DNA of 6,290 nucleotides from Sulfurimonas sp. (GTDB lineage Bacteria > Campylobacterota > Campylobacteria > Campylobacterales > Sulfurimonadaceae). This document shows, in pieces, positions 1 through 5,836 of this stretch. Within the stretch, counting starts at the first letter, position 1, and the number at the start of each line of letters is the position of its first letter. The position numbers were made by a program, and so were the translations under genes. The DNA is taken from assembly GCA_002732645.1 (NCBI GenBank), contig NVRL01000041.1, forward strand, positions 82-6,371, written 5' to 3'. The notes beneath the pieces were generated by a model. That model worked only from the letters and a program-made list of their open reading frames with translations. It did not search any database and was not told the origin of the DNA.

Positions 1-990
1 GGAGTTACAAACGATAAAGAGTTAAAAATTGCATTTGAGAAAGCAAAACGATTTTCAAGATCTAAAAGAATTATTGTAGAAAGAGAAGTTAAAGGAGTGG
101 CACACCGGATTTTTATAGTAAAAGGGGAGCTTATATATGCAGTAAAACGCTTACCTATTTCTGTAGAAGGTGATGGAGTAAAAGAGGTCTCAGAGCTCAT
201 TAAAGATGCAAATGAGATTATAAGAAGTAAGCCCCCATGGTTACGCAAAAAAATATTTCCTGATGACAAAGAAGCAGTTGAAGTTATGAAAAGGTCGAAT
301 TACTCATTAGCATCTATCCCTGAAAAAGAAGAACTTGTTCCTCTGAGAGTTATTGAGTCTACAGCATCCGGCGGTACACCTCAAAATGTTACAGATATGA
401 TTCATCCAGATAATATTGATATAGCATTAAGAGCGGTTAAACTCTTTGGACTTGAAGTGTCAGGCGTAGATATAATCAGTGAAGATATTACCGCGCCATG
501 GCATGTAAATGGAGCCATAATAAATGAAGTCAATTTTGCACCGGCATTTGGTGTAAGTGAGATATCTAAAAATTATATTCCTACTTATCTTAATCTTATT
601 TTAGATAATGATGGTCGTATACCGATAAGTGTTGTTGTTGGTGGTCACAAAGCTATGGATATCGCTTTACAAGAGCAAACTATGTTGATGCAAAAAGGAA
701 TTTCTTGTTTTTTAAGCAGTCATAATGTAACAATAAACGCTCTTAGAAAAGGAGTGATACTTCCATTTAAAAGCTTATATAAAAGATGCAGAGCACTTTT
801 AATGAACTCTCAAGTAGAAGCGATTATTTTAGTAGTCCAAACAGATGAGTTTTTATATAGCGATCTTCCTTGTAGTCATATTAATAAAGTGACAAATATA
901 GATGCAGAGCTTATATCATCAAAAAATTTAAAAAATAAAGTATCCAAAGATAGAGCTGATGCTCTAATAAAGCTAATAAATGGGGAATAG
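1..990 (+). CDS. Cyanophycin synthetase-like ATP-grasp ligase (5'-truncated by window edge) with degenerate Mur-ligase remnant
   Basis: The frame is open from base 1, so the gene begins upstream; the GTG at 97 lies inside the conserved domain and is not the start. Of the 329 residues visible, about 1-200 match the C-terminal half of an ATP-grasp domain of the cyanophycin synthetase (CphA) type: IIVERE at 24-29, the KRLP...GDG stretch (49-59), STASGGT (120-126), VTDMIHPDN (130-138), GVDII (155-159) and the metal-binding INEVN (174-178, with Glu176 and Asn178). Such domains join a carboxylate to an amine through an acyl phosphate. After GRIPI (205-209) the protein still resembles the start of the CphA Mur-ligase domain, but the P-loop GTNGKT position reads GGHKAM (214-219) and the protein stops about 110 residues later. 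It therefore probably has a single ligase activity. The TAG stop is followed directly by the next ATG. The family call is firm; the substrate is unknown. Confidence 0.85.
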   Translation, partial: GVTNDKELKIAFEKAKRFSRSKRIIVEREVKGVAHRIFIVKGELIYAVKRLPISVEGDGVKEVSELIKDANEIIRSKPPWLRKKIFPDDKEAVEVMKRSNYSLASIPEKEELVPLRVIESTASGGTPQNVTDMIHPDNIDIALRAVKLFGLEVSGVDIISEDITAPWHVNGAIINEVNFAPAFGVSEISKNYIPTYLNLILDNDGRIPISVVVGGHKAMDIALQEQTMLMQKGISCFLSSHNVTINALRKGVILPFKSLYKRCRALLMNSQVEAIILVVQTDEFLYSDLPCSHINKVTNIDAELISSKNLKNKVSKDRADALIKLINGE

Positions 991-1974
991 ATGCATTCAC
1001 AAGAGATAAAACAGCTTTTAAGATTACAAGATGAGCCTTGTATATCTGTTAGTGATATAGAAGCTCATGATATACTCATGGCAAACTCAACAGAATTTAT
1101 GGATGAGTTAAAGAAGTCTTATATTGATTGGGGAGATGGAAAAAAGTGGGTAAAAGTTCCTAAAAAAAAGATTATTTATACACCAAACCTTAAAGGTGAT
1201 TTTCGTGTTATGCCTTGTATTACGGACTTCAGTGGTGGTATAAAAGCCGTTAAAGTTATAGGAACAAATGAAGAGAACAAGAGTATAAAAGACAAAATAA
1301 GTGTTGGTAAAATGCTTCTTATAGATTGGTATGATAATTATGTATATGCTACAATAGACGCCTGTGTACTCTCTTCTTTTAGAACTGCTGCTATAAGCCT
1401 TTTATCATATTCGCTTGTATATGAAAAAAATGATTCTATTGGACTACTTGGACTTGGAAGAATAGGTTTTTATACTGCAATTATCTTGCATAGATGGTTG
1501 GGTATAAAGCAGATTAATTGTTATGATTCAAACTCAATAATAAGTAAGAAGTTTGAAAAGTTATTATCATTTTATGCTCCAGAACTTAGTATAAATATAT
1601 TAGACTCTGAAAATACAATTGCAAAATCTACAGCACTTTTTTTAGCAACGGACTCTGAGACCTCTATCCTAAACTCAGAGAATAGTTCGCATCTGAAGTT
1701 TGTAAGTAGTGTAGGTGCAGATGCTAATAATCTCTCAGAACTAGATGAGACTATGATTGATAATTTTGAGATTATTACGGATTCTATTCAATCTATACTT
1801 CTTGGTGATATGCATAAATGGTGTGAAAATGGGTTGTTGTCAGAAGAAAATGTAACTGAGCTAAAAGACATCATAAACTTAAATGTAAGCATAGAAAAAA
1901 GTATTCTATTTATATCAACTGGAATAGCTGTTCAAGATGCGCTTATTGGTCAGTTTATAGTGAATAAATTATGA
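991..1974 (+). CDS. Ornithine cyclodeaminase/mu-crystallin family protein, SbnB-like
   Basis: This 327-residue protein has the family's usual length and layout. An N-terminal substrate/dimer part contains a KVIGTNEEN segment (88-96), which resembles the K(W)xGS..EN stretch of SbnB-type members. Next comes the conserved ATIDACVLSSFRTAA helix (120-134), equivalent to the family's A..DG..LTA.RTAA. A Rossmann nucleotide-binding fold follows, with GLGRIG (GxGxxG, 154-159) and an acidic residue, Asp179, at the end of the second strand, as expected for NAD(H). SbnB oxidatively releases 2,3-diaminopropionate from N-(1-amino-1-carboxy-2-ethyl)-glutamate made by SbnA; other family members cyclise ornithine or reduce imines. 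The ATG directly follows the upstream stop, with GGGGA at 982-986 as ribosome binding site. Its stop overlaps the next start (ATGA). The family call is strong; the SbnB-type reaction is inference, because no SbnA-like partner is visible here and it would have to lie upstream. Confidence 0.82.
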   Translation: MHSQEIKQLLRLQDEPCISVSDIEAHDILMANSTEFMDELKKSYIDWGDGKKWVKVPKKKIIYTPNLKGDFRVMPCITDFSGGIKAVKVIGTNEENKSIKDKISVGKMLLIDWYDNYVYATIDACVLSSFRTAAISLLSYSLVYEKNDSIGLLGLGRIGFYTAIILHRWLGIKQINCYDSNSIISKKFEKLLSFYAPELSINILDSENTIAKSTALFLATDSETSILNSENSSHLKFVSSVGADANNLSELDETMIDNFEIITDSIQSILLGDMHKWCENGLLSEENVTELKDIINLNVSIEKSILFISTGIAVQDALIGQFIVNKL

Positions 1975-2918
1975 ATTTAGATATTATTGACTGTAGTAGT
2001 TTCCATAGAGAGTTTTATGTCTTAATAAATAGTATGAAAGCAAATCCTTATAGAGAGTCTATTAGCTTTTTAAAACAAGCTAAAAGTGCTTCTAATAAGC
2101 TACCTATATTTGTCAAACAAAATCTAAAGAATTCTAGTGCTACCCTATTAAAGTCTTGTCCTCAAGAACCAAATATCCAAGAGATACTTACACCGCAGGA
2201 AACATCAAATAAAAAAAGCTTCATCAGTGAGAGTTGTTTGGCGATTATAAGTGCACAACTTGGAGATGTGTTTGCATATATACAAGTTGATGATGGTGAA
2301 CTATTCCATAATATTACTCCAAAACCAGGTATGGAAAATGAGCAGTCATATGCAGGTTCATTAGTAGAGTTGGAATTTCATACTGAACAACATTTTCATC
2401 CTCACTCTCCGGATTATCTTTTACTTTATTGTCTTCGTTCAGTACCTGATGCAAATACATTCTTTGTTGATGTGGAGGAAGTACTTAAAGAGCTTGATAA
2501 AAAATATATTGAGAGACTCTTTAAGCCTATTTATAAAACAGGTATTGATCATGTATTTGGTAATATGACAACAGAACGTGGGAATGGACCAATAAAACCT
2601 GTCCTATACGGAGATCATAACAGACCTTACTTTAGGTATGACCAAGATCTGATGGTAGGAGTTACAGAAGAAGCGAAAGAAGCTCTTGATGAACTAGAAA
2701 TAGTCTTAAACAGAGTAAAACAAAGTATATGCTTAGAGCCTGGAGAACTTTTAGTTCTAGACAATAGACGAGTAGTACATGGTCGCAGTCTATTTAAACC
2801 AAAGTTTGATGGAAAAGATCGATGGTTACAACGTGCAAAAGTAAAATGTGACTTAGGTTTAGTTGGTTCAGATTGTGATTTAGATACTCATATTATAGAA
2901 ACTAAATTTGATATTTAG
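1971..2918 (+). CDS. Clavaminate synthase-like Fe(II)/2-oxoglutarate amino-acid oxygenase (AsnO/VioC type)
   Basis: This 315-residue TauD/CAS-like dioxygenase has the full active site. LEFHTEQHFHP gives the iron-binding His137-x-Glu139, the HxE form typical of clavaminate synthase, AsnO and VioC rather than the commoner HxD. It is followed by SPDYLLLYCLR (146-156). The distal iron His270 is in VLDNRRVVHGR (262-272), and RWLQR (284-288) supplies the 2-oxoglutarate-binding Arg288, 18 residues beyond the His. NITPKPG (114-120) also matches the family. Known relatives hydroxylate free amino acids such as Asn or Arg at C-beta, usually for peptide natural products. The YDQD stretch (223-226) sits where AsnO and VioC place substrate-binding aspartates, so a polar or cationic amino-acid substrate is possible but not established. 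The start overlaps the upstream stop by 4 nt and has no clear Shine-Dalgarno sequence, which suggests translational coupling. Last gene of the operon. Confidence 0.88.
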   Translation: MNLDIIDCSSFHREFYVLINSMKANPYRESISFLKQAKSASNKLPIFVKQNLKNSSATLLKSCPQEPNIQEILTPQETSNKKSFISESCLAIISAQLGDVFAYIQVDDGELFHNITPKPGMENEQSYAGSLVELEFHTEQHFHPHSPDYLLLYCLRSVPDANTFFVDVEEVLKELDKKYIERLFKPIYKTGIDHVFGNMTTERGNGPIKPVLYGDHNRPYFRYDQDLMVGVTEEAKEALDELEIVLNRVKQSICLEPGELLVLDNRRVVHGRSLFKPKFDGKDRWLQRAKVKCDLGLVGSDCDLDTHIIETKFDI

Positions 2919-2948
2919 TTGATTTTTTCCTGTTAGAACATAAATTCC

Positions 2949-2970
2949 ATGACAAATTGTCATTTTTTTT
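2949..2970 (+). terminator. Probable intrinsic terminator of the ligase/SbnB/oxygenase operon
   Basis: The near-continuous palindrome atgacaaattgtcat (2949-2963) can form a 6-bp stem with a 3-nt loop. It runs straight into eight T residues (2963-2970), 30 nt after the oxygenase stop. The stem is short and AT-rich, so it may be weak. The same palindrome could instead be an operator for the downstream small gene, but the T-tract favours a terminator. Confidence 0.6.
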
Positions 2971-2984
2971 ACATTTATTGATTT

Positions 2985-2990
2985 TATACT
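2985..2990 (+). promoter_or_regulatory. Candidate -10 box (TATACT) for the 38-aa membrane protein gene
   Basis: TATACT lies 36 nt before the ATG at 3027, within a very AT-rich stretch that begins with a T-tract. There is no recognisable -35 hexamer, which is common for Campylobacterota housekeeping promoters. AT-rich background makes chance matches likely. Confidence 0.4.
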
Positions 2991-3026
2991 TTAAAATATA
3001 AAAAATTAAGATGTAAGGAATATACT

Positions 3027-3143
3027 ATGTTAGAAATGGCGACAGTTTTAGTAGTAACAGGAATATTAATAATAATAGCGTATGAGTTCTCGCATGCTAT
3101 GCAAAAAAGAGAGTGGGGAGAAAACTCTAAAAGTATCTTTTAG
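3027..3143 (+). CDS. Small single-pass membrane protein, 38 aa, unknown function
   Basis: The ATG is preceded by a good ribosome binding site, AAGGA at 3015-3019, with 7-nt spacing. The product is 38 residues: a short N-terminus, a hydrophobic stretch (about residues 4-19, rich in Ile, Val and Leu) and a polar tail (20-38) with KR at 27-28. By the positive-inside rule the tail should be cytoplasmic. It sits between a probable upstream terminator with a candidate promoter and a downstream hairpin, which suggests its own transcript. The last five codons and the stop lie within that hairpin. I do not recognise the family. The ribosome binding site, clean transmembrane profile and flanking signals argue for a real gene, but an ORF this short could arise by chance. 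Confidence 0.6.
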   Translation: MLEMATVLVVTGILIIIAYEFSHAMQKREWGENSKSIF

Positions 3144-3148
3144 AGTTT
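3122..3148. terminator. Perfect 12-bp hairpin between convergent genes, likely bidirectional terminator
   Basis: AAACTCTAAAAG (3122-3133), the 3-nt loop TAT, then CTTTTAGAGTTT (3137-3148) form an uninterrupted 12-bp stem. It covers the end of the small + strand gene (stop at 3141-3143) and lies 14 nt beyond the stop of the - strand transglycosylase gene. On the - strand the stem ends in TTTT; on the + strand it ends in TTTAT. The short U-tracts make it less than ideal, but the position between convergent genes fits shared termination. Confidence 0.7.
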
Positions 3149-3162
3149 ATCCTATAAGTAAA

Positions 3163-4350
3163 TTAACTACCATACAGCCTATAGTAAGCACTCATTCTTT
3201 GAGAGACTCTTTTTAAATAGTGCTTTGGCTCTTCGTATCTTAAATCCCTTAAAAGCTTATTGTAAACCTCTTTAGGCGACTTTGTATTTATCAGCGGTGC
3301 TGCTCTTTTCATATTATGACTTCTCGTAAAAGCCCATGCTATGTTTCCGGCACCTGTATTGTAAGCAGCTATTGTACAAAATAGTCTAGTGTCTGGATTT
3401 TTTATATCTTTTAAATACTTGTAGTAAAGTATATGTAAGTATGCAGTACCCATTTTGATATTGTTTGAACTGTTGTAGAGGTAACTTCCAGATACCAGTC
3501 TTTTCTTTTTATAAAGATACTTATATGTATCTATACCTGCAGTTCTAGGTACGATTTGCATAAGCCCATAGGCTGGAATATGAGATCTAGCTCTTGGATT
3601 GAAACTACTCTCAGTATGCATAACAGCAAAAACTAATGCCATTGGAAGTCTTTGTAGTTTTGCATTCTTTTTCACTTCTTCATAGTAAATCTTTGATCTC
3701 TTAATCATAGTGTCTTTAGGAAGAGCTACATTTAGTGAATATATTTTTGCATGTTTTACTTTTTTTGACTTTTTATATTTTATATTCTCGTACTTAACAT
3801 ACTTTTCTACATAGGCTTTTACAATCGCTTGTGTAGGTGTTTTTTTAAATACTATTGTAGACAAAATTGGTTCAGCTTTAACCTTTCCATCAATAACGCC
3901 AAAAGGCTTTTTTATCTTTGATAGTTTTTTTTCTAAAGGGTCTGTTTCTTGAACTGTTTTTGTATCTACAGTTACTACCTTTGCTAAAGCCATTTGAAGT
4001 TTTTGTTTTGCTTCTTCTGGAGACGCGGCAATAGTCTCTATAGTTATTGTCTCTTTAGAAAAATCTACGTCAGTTCTTGTCTGTTTGTCCTCTGTATAGG
4101 AGACCCATTTTTTCTTAGTTGATATTTTTGGCTCATCCCAGAAAACACCAATCTCTTTTTTGTAAGCTTTATAGGCTTTGTTTTGTGCTGTTTGGTATAC
4201 TTCAAACTCTTCTTCTTGACTCTTTTTATAGAGGCCAAACTGCTTTTTCTCTTTGTTGAAACCTTGCATTTGTTGGTTCTTGAAATCTTGAGCACTTTGT
4301 GCTGTAAGGATGGAAGTTATAAATGTAACAAGCAGTAAGTTTTTGAGCAT
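3163..4350 (-). CDS. mltC: MltC-like membrane-bound/periplasmic lytic murein transglycosylase
   Basis: This 395-residue protein should cleave the MurNAc-GlcNAc bond of peptidoglycan, forming 1,6-anhydroMurNAc. Residues 1 to about 20 form a signal peptide (Lys at 3, then a hydrophobic core) with a likely cut near 17-20. A Lys/Glu/Gln-rich, probably helical region (21-68) follows. Next is the MltC N-terminal domain (formerly DUF3393), seen in WVSYTEDKQTR (82-92) and TITIETIA (101-108), which closely resemble E. coli MltC. The C-terminal SLT domain has the catalytic Glu247 in MHTESSFNPRA (244-254), YGLMQIVP (261-268) and AAYNTGAGN (328-336). Unlike E. coli MltC it has no lipobox cysteine, so it may be soluble in the periplasm or anchored by an uncleaved signal. 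It overlaps the upstream HIT gene by one base (TAATG), with only a weak AAGAG upstream, so coupling is likely. The domain call is strong; calling it an MltC orthologue is somewhat less certain. Confidence 0.88.
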   Translation of the reverse strand: MLKNLLLVTFITSILTAQSAQDFKNQQMQGFNKEKKQFGLYKKSQEEEFEVYQTAQNKAYKAYKKEIGVFWDEPKISTKKKWVSYTEDKQTRTDVDFSKETITIETIAASPEEAKQKLQMALAKVVTVDTKTVQETDPLEKKLSKIKKPFGVIDGKVKAEPILSTIVFKKTPTQAIVKAYVEKYVKYENIKYKKSKKVKHAKIYSLNVALPKDTMIKRSKIYYEEVKKNAKLQRLPMALVFAVMHTESSFNPRARSHIPAYGLMQIVPRTAGIDTYKYLYKKKRLVSGSYLYNSSNNIKMGTAYLHILYYKYLKDIKNPDTRLFCTIAAYNTGAGNIAWAFTRSHNMKRAAPLINTKSPKEVYNKLLRDLRYEEPKHYLKRVSQRMSAYYRLYGS

Positions 4351-4706
4351 TAGAGGTAACTCTTAGGATCAGCATCACTAAAATGACCCCATTTTAGTTT
4401 AGCACCACCTAATATATGAAAATGCAGATGCTTAACCTCTTGGCCTCCGTTATCTCCAATATTTGTAATAACTCTATACCCACTATTATCTATTTTTACT
4501 TCTTGTGCAATCTTTTGAATAAATTCTGTCATATTTGACATCATTGCACCACTAATATCATTAAAACTATCTACATGTACCTTTGGTATTGCAAGTATAT
4601 GAACAGGAGCCTTTGGATTAATATCATGAAATGCTATAAAATTATCATCTTCAAGAATTATATTTGAGGGTATTTCTTTATTTACTATTTTACAAAATAA
4701 ACACAT
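4350..4706 (-). CDS. HIT/HINT-family purine nucleotide hydrolase
   Basis: The product is 118 residues, the usual size of a HINT protein. It opens with MCLFCKIVNKEIPS, the typical start with a CxxC that can bind zinc. The histidine triad HLHFHIL is at 93-99, with His95 the expected nucleophile, followed by GGAKLKW (100-106), which is typical of the HINT branch. Relatives hydrolyse AMP-linked phosphoramidates such as adenosine 5'-phosphoramidate or aminoacyl-AMP. The start at 4706 is preferred because AAGGA lies 6 nt upstream. An in-frame ATG at 4751 would add 15 residues not seen in the family and would lie upstream of the TATAAT box at 4740-4745. It is first in a two-gene operon with the transglycosylase; a functional link between the two is not evident. 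Confidence 0.93.
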   Translation of the reverse strand: MCLFCKIVNKEIPSNIILEDDNFIAFHDINPKAPVHILAIPKVHVDSFNDISGAMMSNMTEFIQKIAQEVKIDNSGYRVITNIGDNGGQEVKHLHFHILGGAKLKWGHFSDADPKSYL

Positions 4707-4739
4707 TTTTTTTCCTTTTATATGGGGGCTAATAGGTAA

Positions 4740-4745
4740 ATTATA
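4740..4745 (-). promoter_or_regulatory. Extended -10 promoter for the HIT-transglycosylase operon
   Basis: On the - strand the sequence reads TGCTATAAT, an extended -10 box with a perfect TATAAT, 33 nt before the HIT start at 4706. It implies a leader of roughly 26 nt containing the AAGGA ribosome binding site. No clear -35 box is present. Confidence 0.65.
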
Positions 4746-4789
4746 GCACATAAATTGATAAATGAAGCTATATATAAATTATATTTGAC

Positions 4790-4795
4790 TATAAT
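4790..4795 (+). promoter_or_regulatory. -10 box (TATAAT) for pheST
   Basis: A perfect TATAAT lies 36 nt before the pheS ATG, in AT-rich DNA without a good -35 hexamer. The expected leader is about 30 nt. It is divergent from the HIT promoter about 45 bp away. Confidence 0.65.
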
Positions 4796-4808
4796 CTATT
4801 TTAAAATT

Positions 4809-4825
4809 TAAGAGGGTTAAGCCCT
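4809..4825 (+). promoter_or_regulatory. Small leader hairpin overlapping a distant pheS ribosome binding site
   Basis: The only Shine-Dalgarno-like sequence before pheS is TAAGAGGG at 4809-4816; its GAGG core ends 16 nt before the ATG, farther than usual. AGGG (4813-4816) can pair with CCCT (4822-4825), plus one G-T wobble, around a TAA loop. The stem partly covers the ribosome binding site and ends 6 nt before the ATG. This could tune translation or be incidental. Confidence 0.35.
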
Positions 4826-4831
4826 GCAATT

Positions 4832-5836
4832 ATGGAGACTCTATTGAAAGAGTGGTATGATAAAATAAAAGAGGCGCAGAGTGTTGAGAATCTCGAAGAG
4901 ATTCGTATTTCTGTGTTTGGAAAAAAAGGTGTTTTAGCAGCAGAATTTGCTAAGATGAAAACAGCACCGAATGAAGAAAAATCAAAAATAGCAAAAGAAT
5001 TAAATACGCATAAAAGCTCACTGATGAATGAGATGACTGCAAGAAAAATAACTCTTCAAACACAAGAGTTAAAAGAAGCTATGAAAGCAGAATCAATAGA
5101 TGTTTCTATGTTTAGTGTTTCCTCTGAAGCCGGTGCACTGCATCCGGTAATGGAGACAATGGACAGAATCGTAGAATATTTTTCTGCTATGAACTTTGCT
5201 GTTAAAACAGGTAATATGGTAGAAGATGATTTTAACAACTTTGAAGCTCTAAATCTTCCAAAATATCACCCGGCAAGAGATATGCAAGATACATTTTACT
5301 TTAAAGATGAGATGTTACTTCGTACTCATACTTCTCCTGTTCAAATTAGAACTATGATGAGTCACAAACCACCTATTCGTATGATAGCCCCTGGAGCAGT
5401 ATTTCGTCGTGATTATGACCTTACTCATACTCCAATGTTTCATCAAGTTGAAGGTCTTTTAGTGGATGATGCCGGTAAAGTTTCTTTTGCTAATCTGAAA
5501 TATATTCTAGAAGACTTTTTAAAGTATATGTTTGGTGATGTAGAAGTGCGTTTTCGTCCATCTTTTTTCCCGTTTACAGAGCCATCTGCAGAGGTTGATA
5601 TCTCTTGTGTATTTTGTAAAGGTGAGGGCTGTAGAGTCTGTTCTAAAACAGGCTGGCTAGAAGTTTTAGGATGTGGAATAGTTGATCCAAATGTTTTTAA
5701 AGCAGTAAACTATAAAGATGTTAGCGGATATGCTTTTGGTCTAGGTGTTGAGAGATTTGCGATGTTAATACATCATATTGGAGACCTTCGTTCATTATTC
5801 GAGGGAGATATTAAATTGTTGGAGCAGTTTCAATGA
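4832..5836 (+). CDS. pheS: Phenylalanine-tRNA ligase alpha subunit
   Basis: PheS is the catalytic alpha subunit of the cytoplasmic (alpha-beta)2 phenylalanyl-tRNA synthetase, which activates Phe with ATP and charges tRNA-Phe. The 334 residues match the bacterial length. The N-terminal part (1 to about 85) is the tRNA-contacting coiled coil and includes the conserved FGKKGVLA (29-36). The class II core has motif 1 around [14 protein letters not shown] (104-117), [11 protein letters not shown] (163-173), motif 2 [19 protein letters not shown] (191-209) and motif 3 [12 protein letters not shown] (301-312). Before WLEVLGCG (275-282) there is a CxxC-x4-CxxC set (Cys259, 262, 267, 270), a possible zinc knuckle that E. 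coli PheS lacks but that, from memory, some other bacterial PheS share. The start at 4832 fits the family N-terminus. It overlaps pheT by ATGA, so the two subunits are co-translated. Confidence 0.97.
   Translation: METLLKEWYDKIKEAQSVENLEEIRISVFGKKGVLAAEFAKMKTAPNEEKSKIAKELNTHKSSLMNEMTARKITLQTQELKEAMKAESIDVSMFSVSSEAGALHPVMETMDRIVEYFSAMNFAVKTGNMVEDDFNNFEALNLPKYHPARDMQDTFYFKDEMLLRTHTSPVQIRTMMSHKPPIRMIAPGAVFRRDYDLTHTPMFHQVEGLLVDDAGKVSFANLKYILEDFLKYMFGDVEVRFRPSFFPFTEPSAEVDISCVFCKGEGCRVCSKTGWLEVLGCGIVDPNVFKAVNYKDVSGYAFGLGVERFAMLIHHIGDLRSLFEGDIKLLEQFQ

Noticed and set aside
97..990. GTG at 97 as the start of the ATP-grasp gene
   Set aside because: The same frame is open to base 1 and upstream codons encode conserved ATP-grasp sequence (RIIVERE just before it), so the gene enters from outside the window.
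2919..3162. CRISPR array, tRNA or mobile-element end in the gap after the oxygenase
   Set aside because: There are no repeated units, no cloverleaf or CCA-end pattern, and no terminal inverted repeats; the hairpins there fit terminators.
4065..4295. 76-residue frame on the - strand inside the transglycosylase gene
   Set aside because: It is an alternative-frame shadow of a Lys-rich coding region, with no ribosome binding site or recognisable domain.
4707..4751. Longer HIT protein starting at 4751
   Set aside because: The extra 15 residues do not resemble the family, the ATG at 4706 has a well-spaced AAGGA, and the 4751 ATG precedes the likely -10 box.
4707..4831. Riboswitch or T-box leader before pheS
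   Set aside because: The likely leader is only about 30 nt, too short for a known riboswitch or T-box, and has no T-box sequence.
5056..5238. 60-residue frame antisense to pheS
   Set aside because: It lies wholly within the highly conserved pheS coding sequence, with no start signals or protein features.
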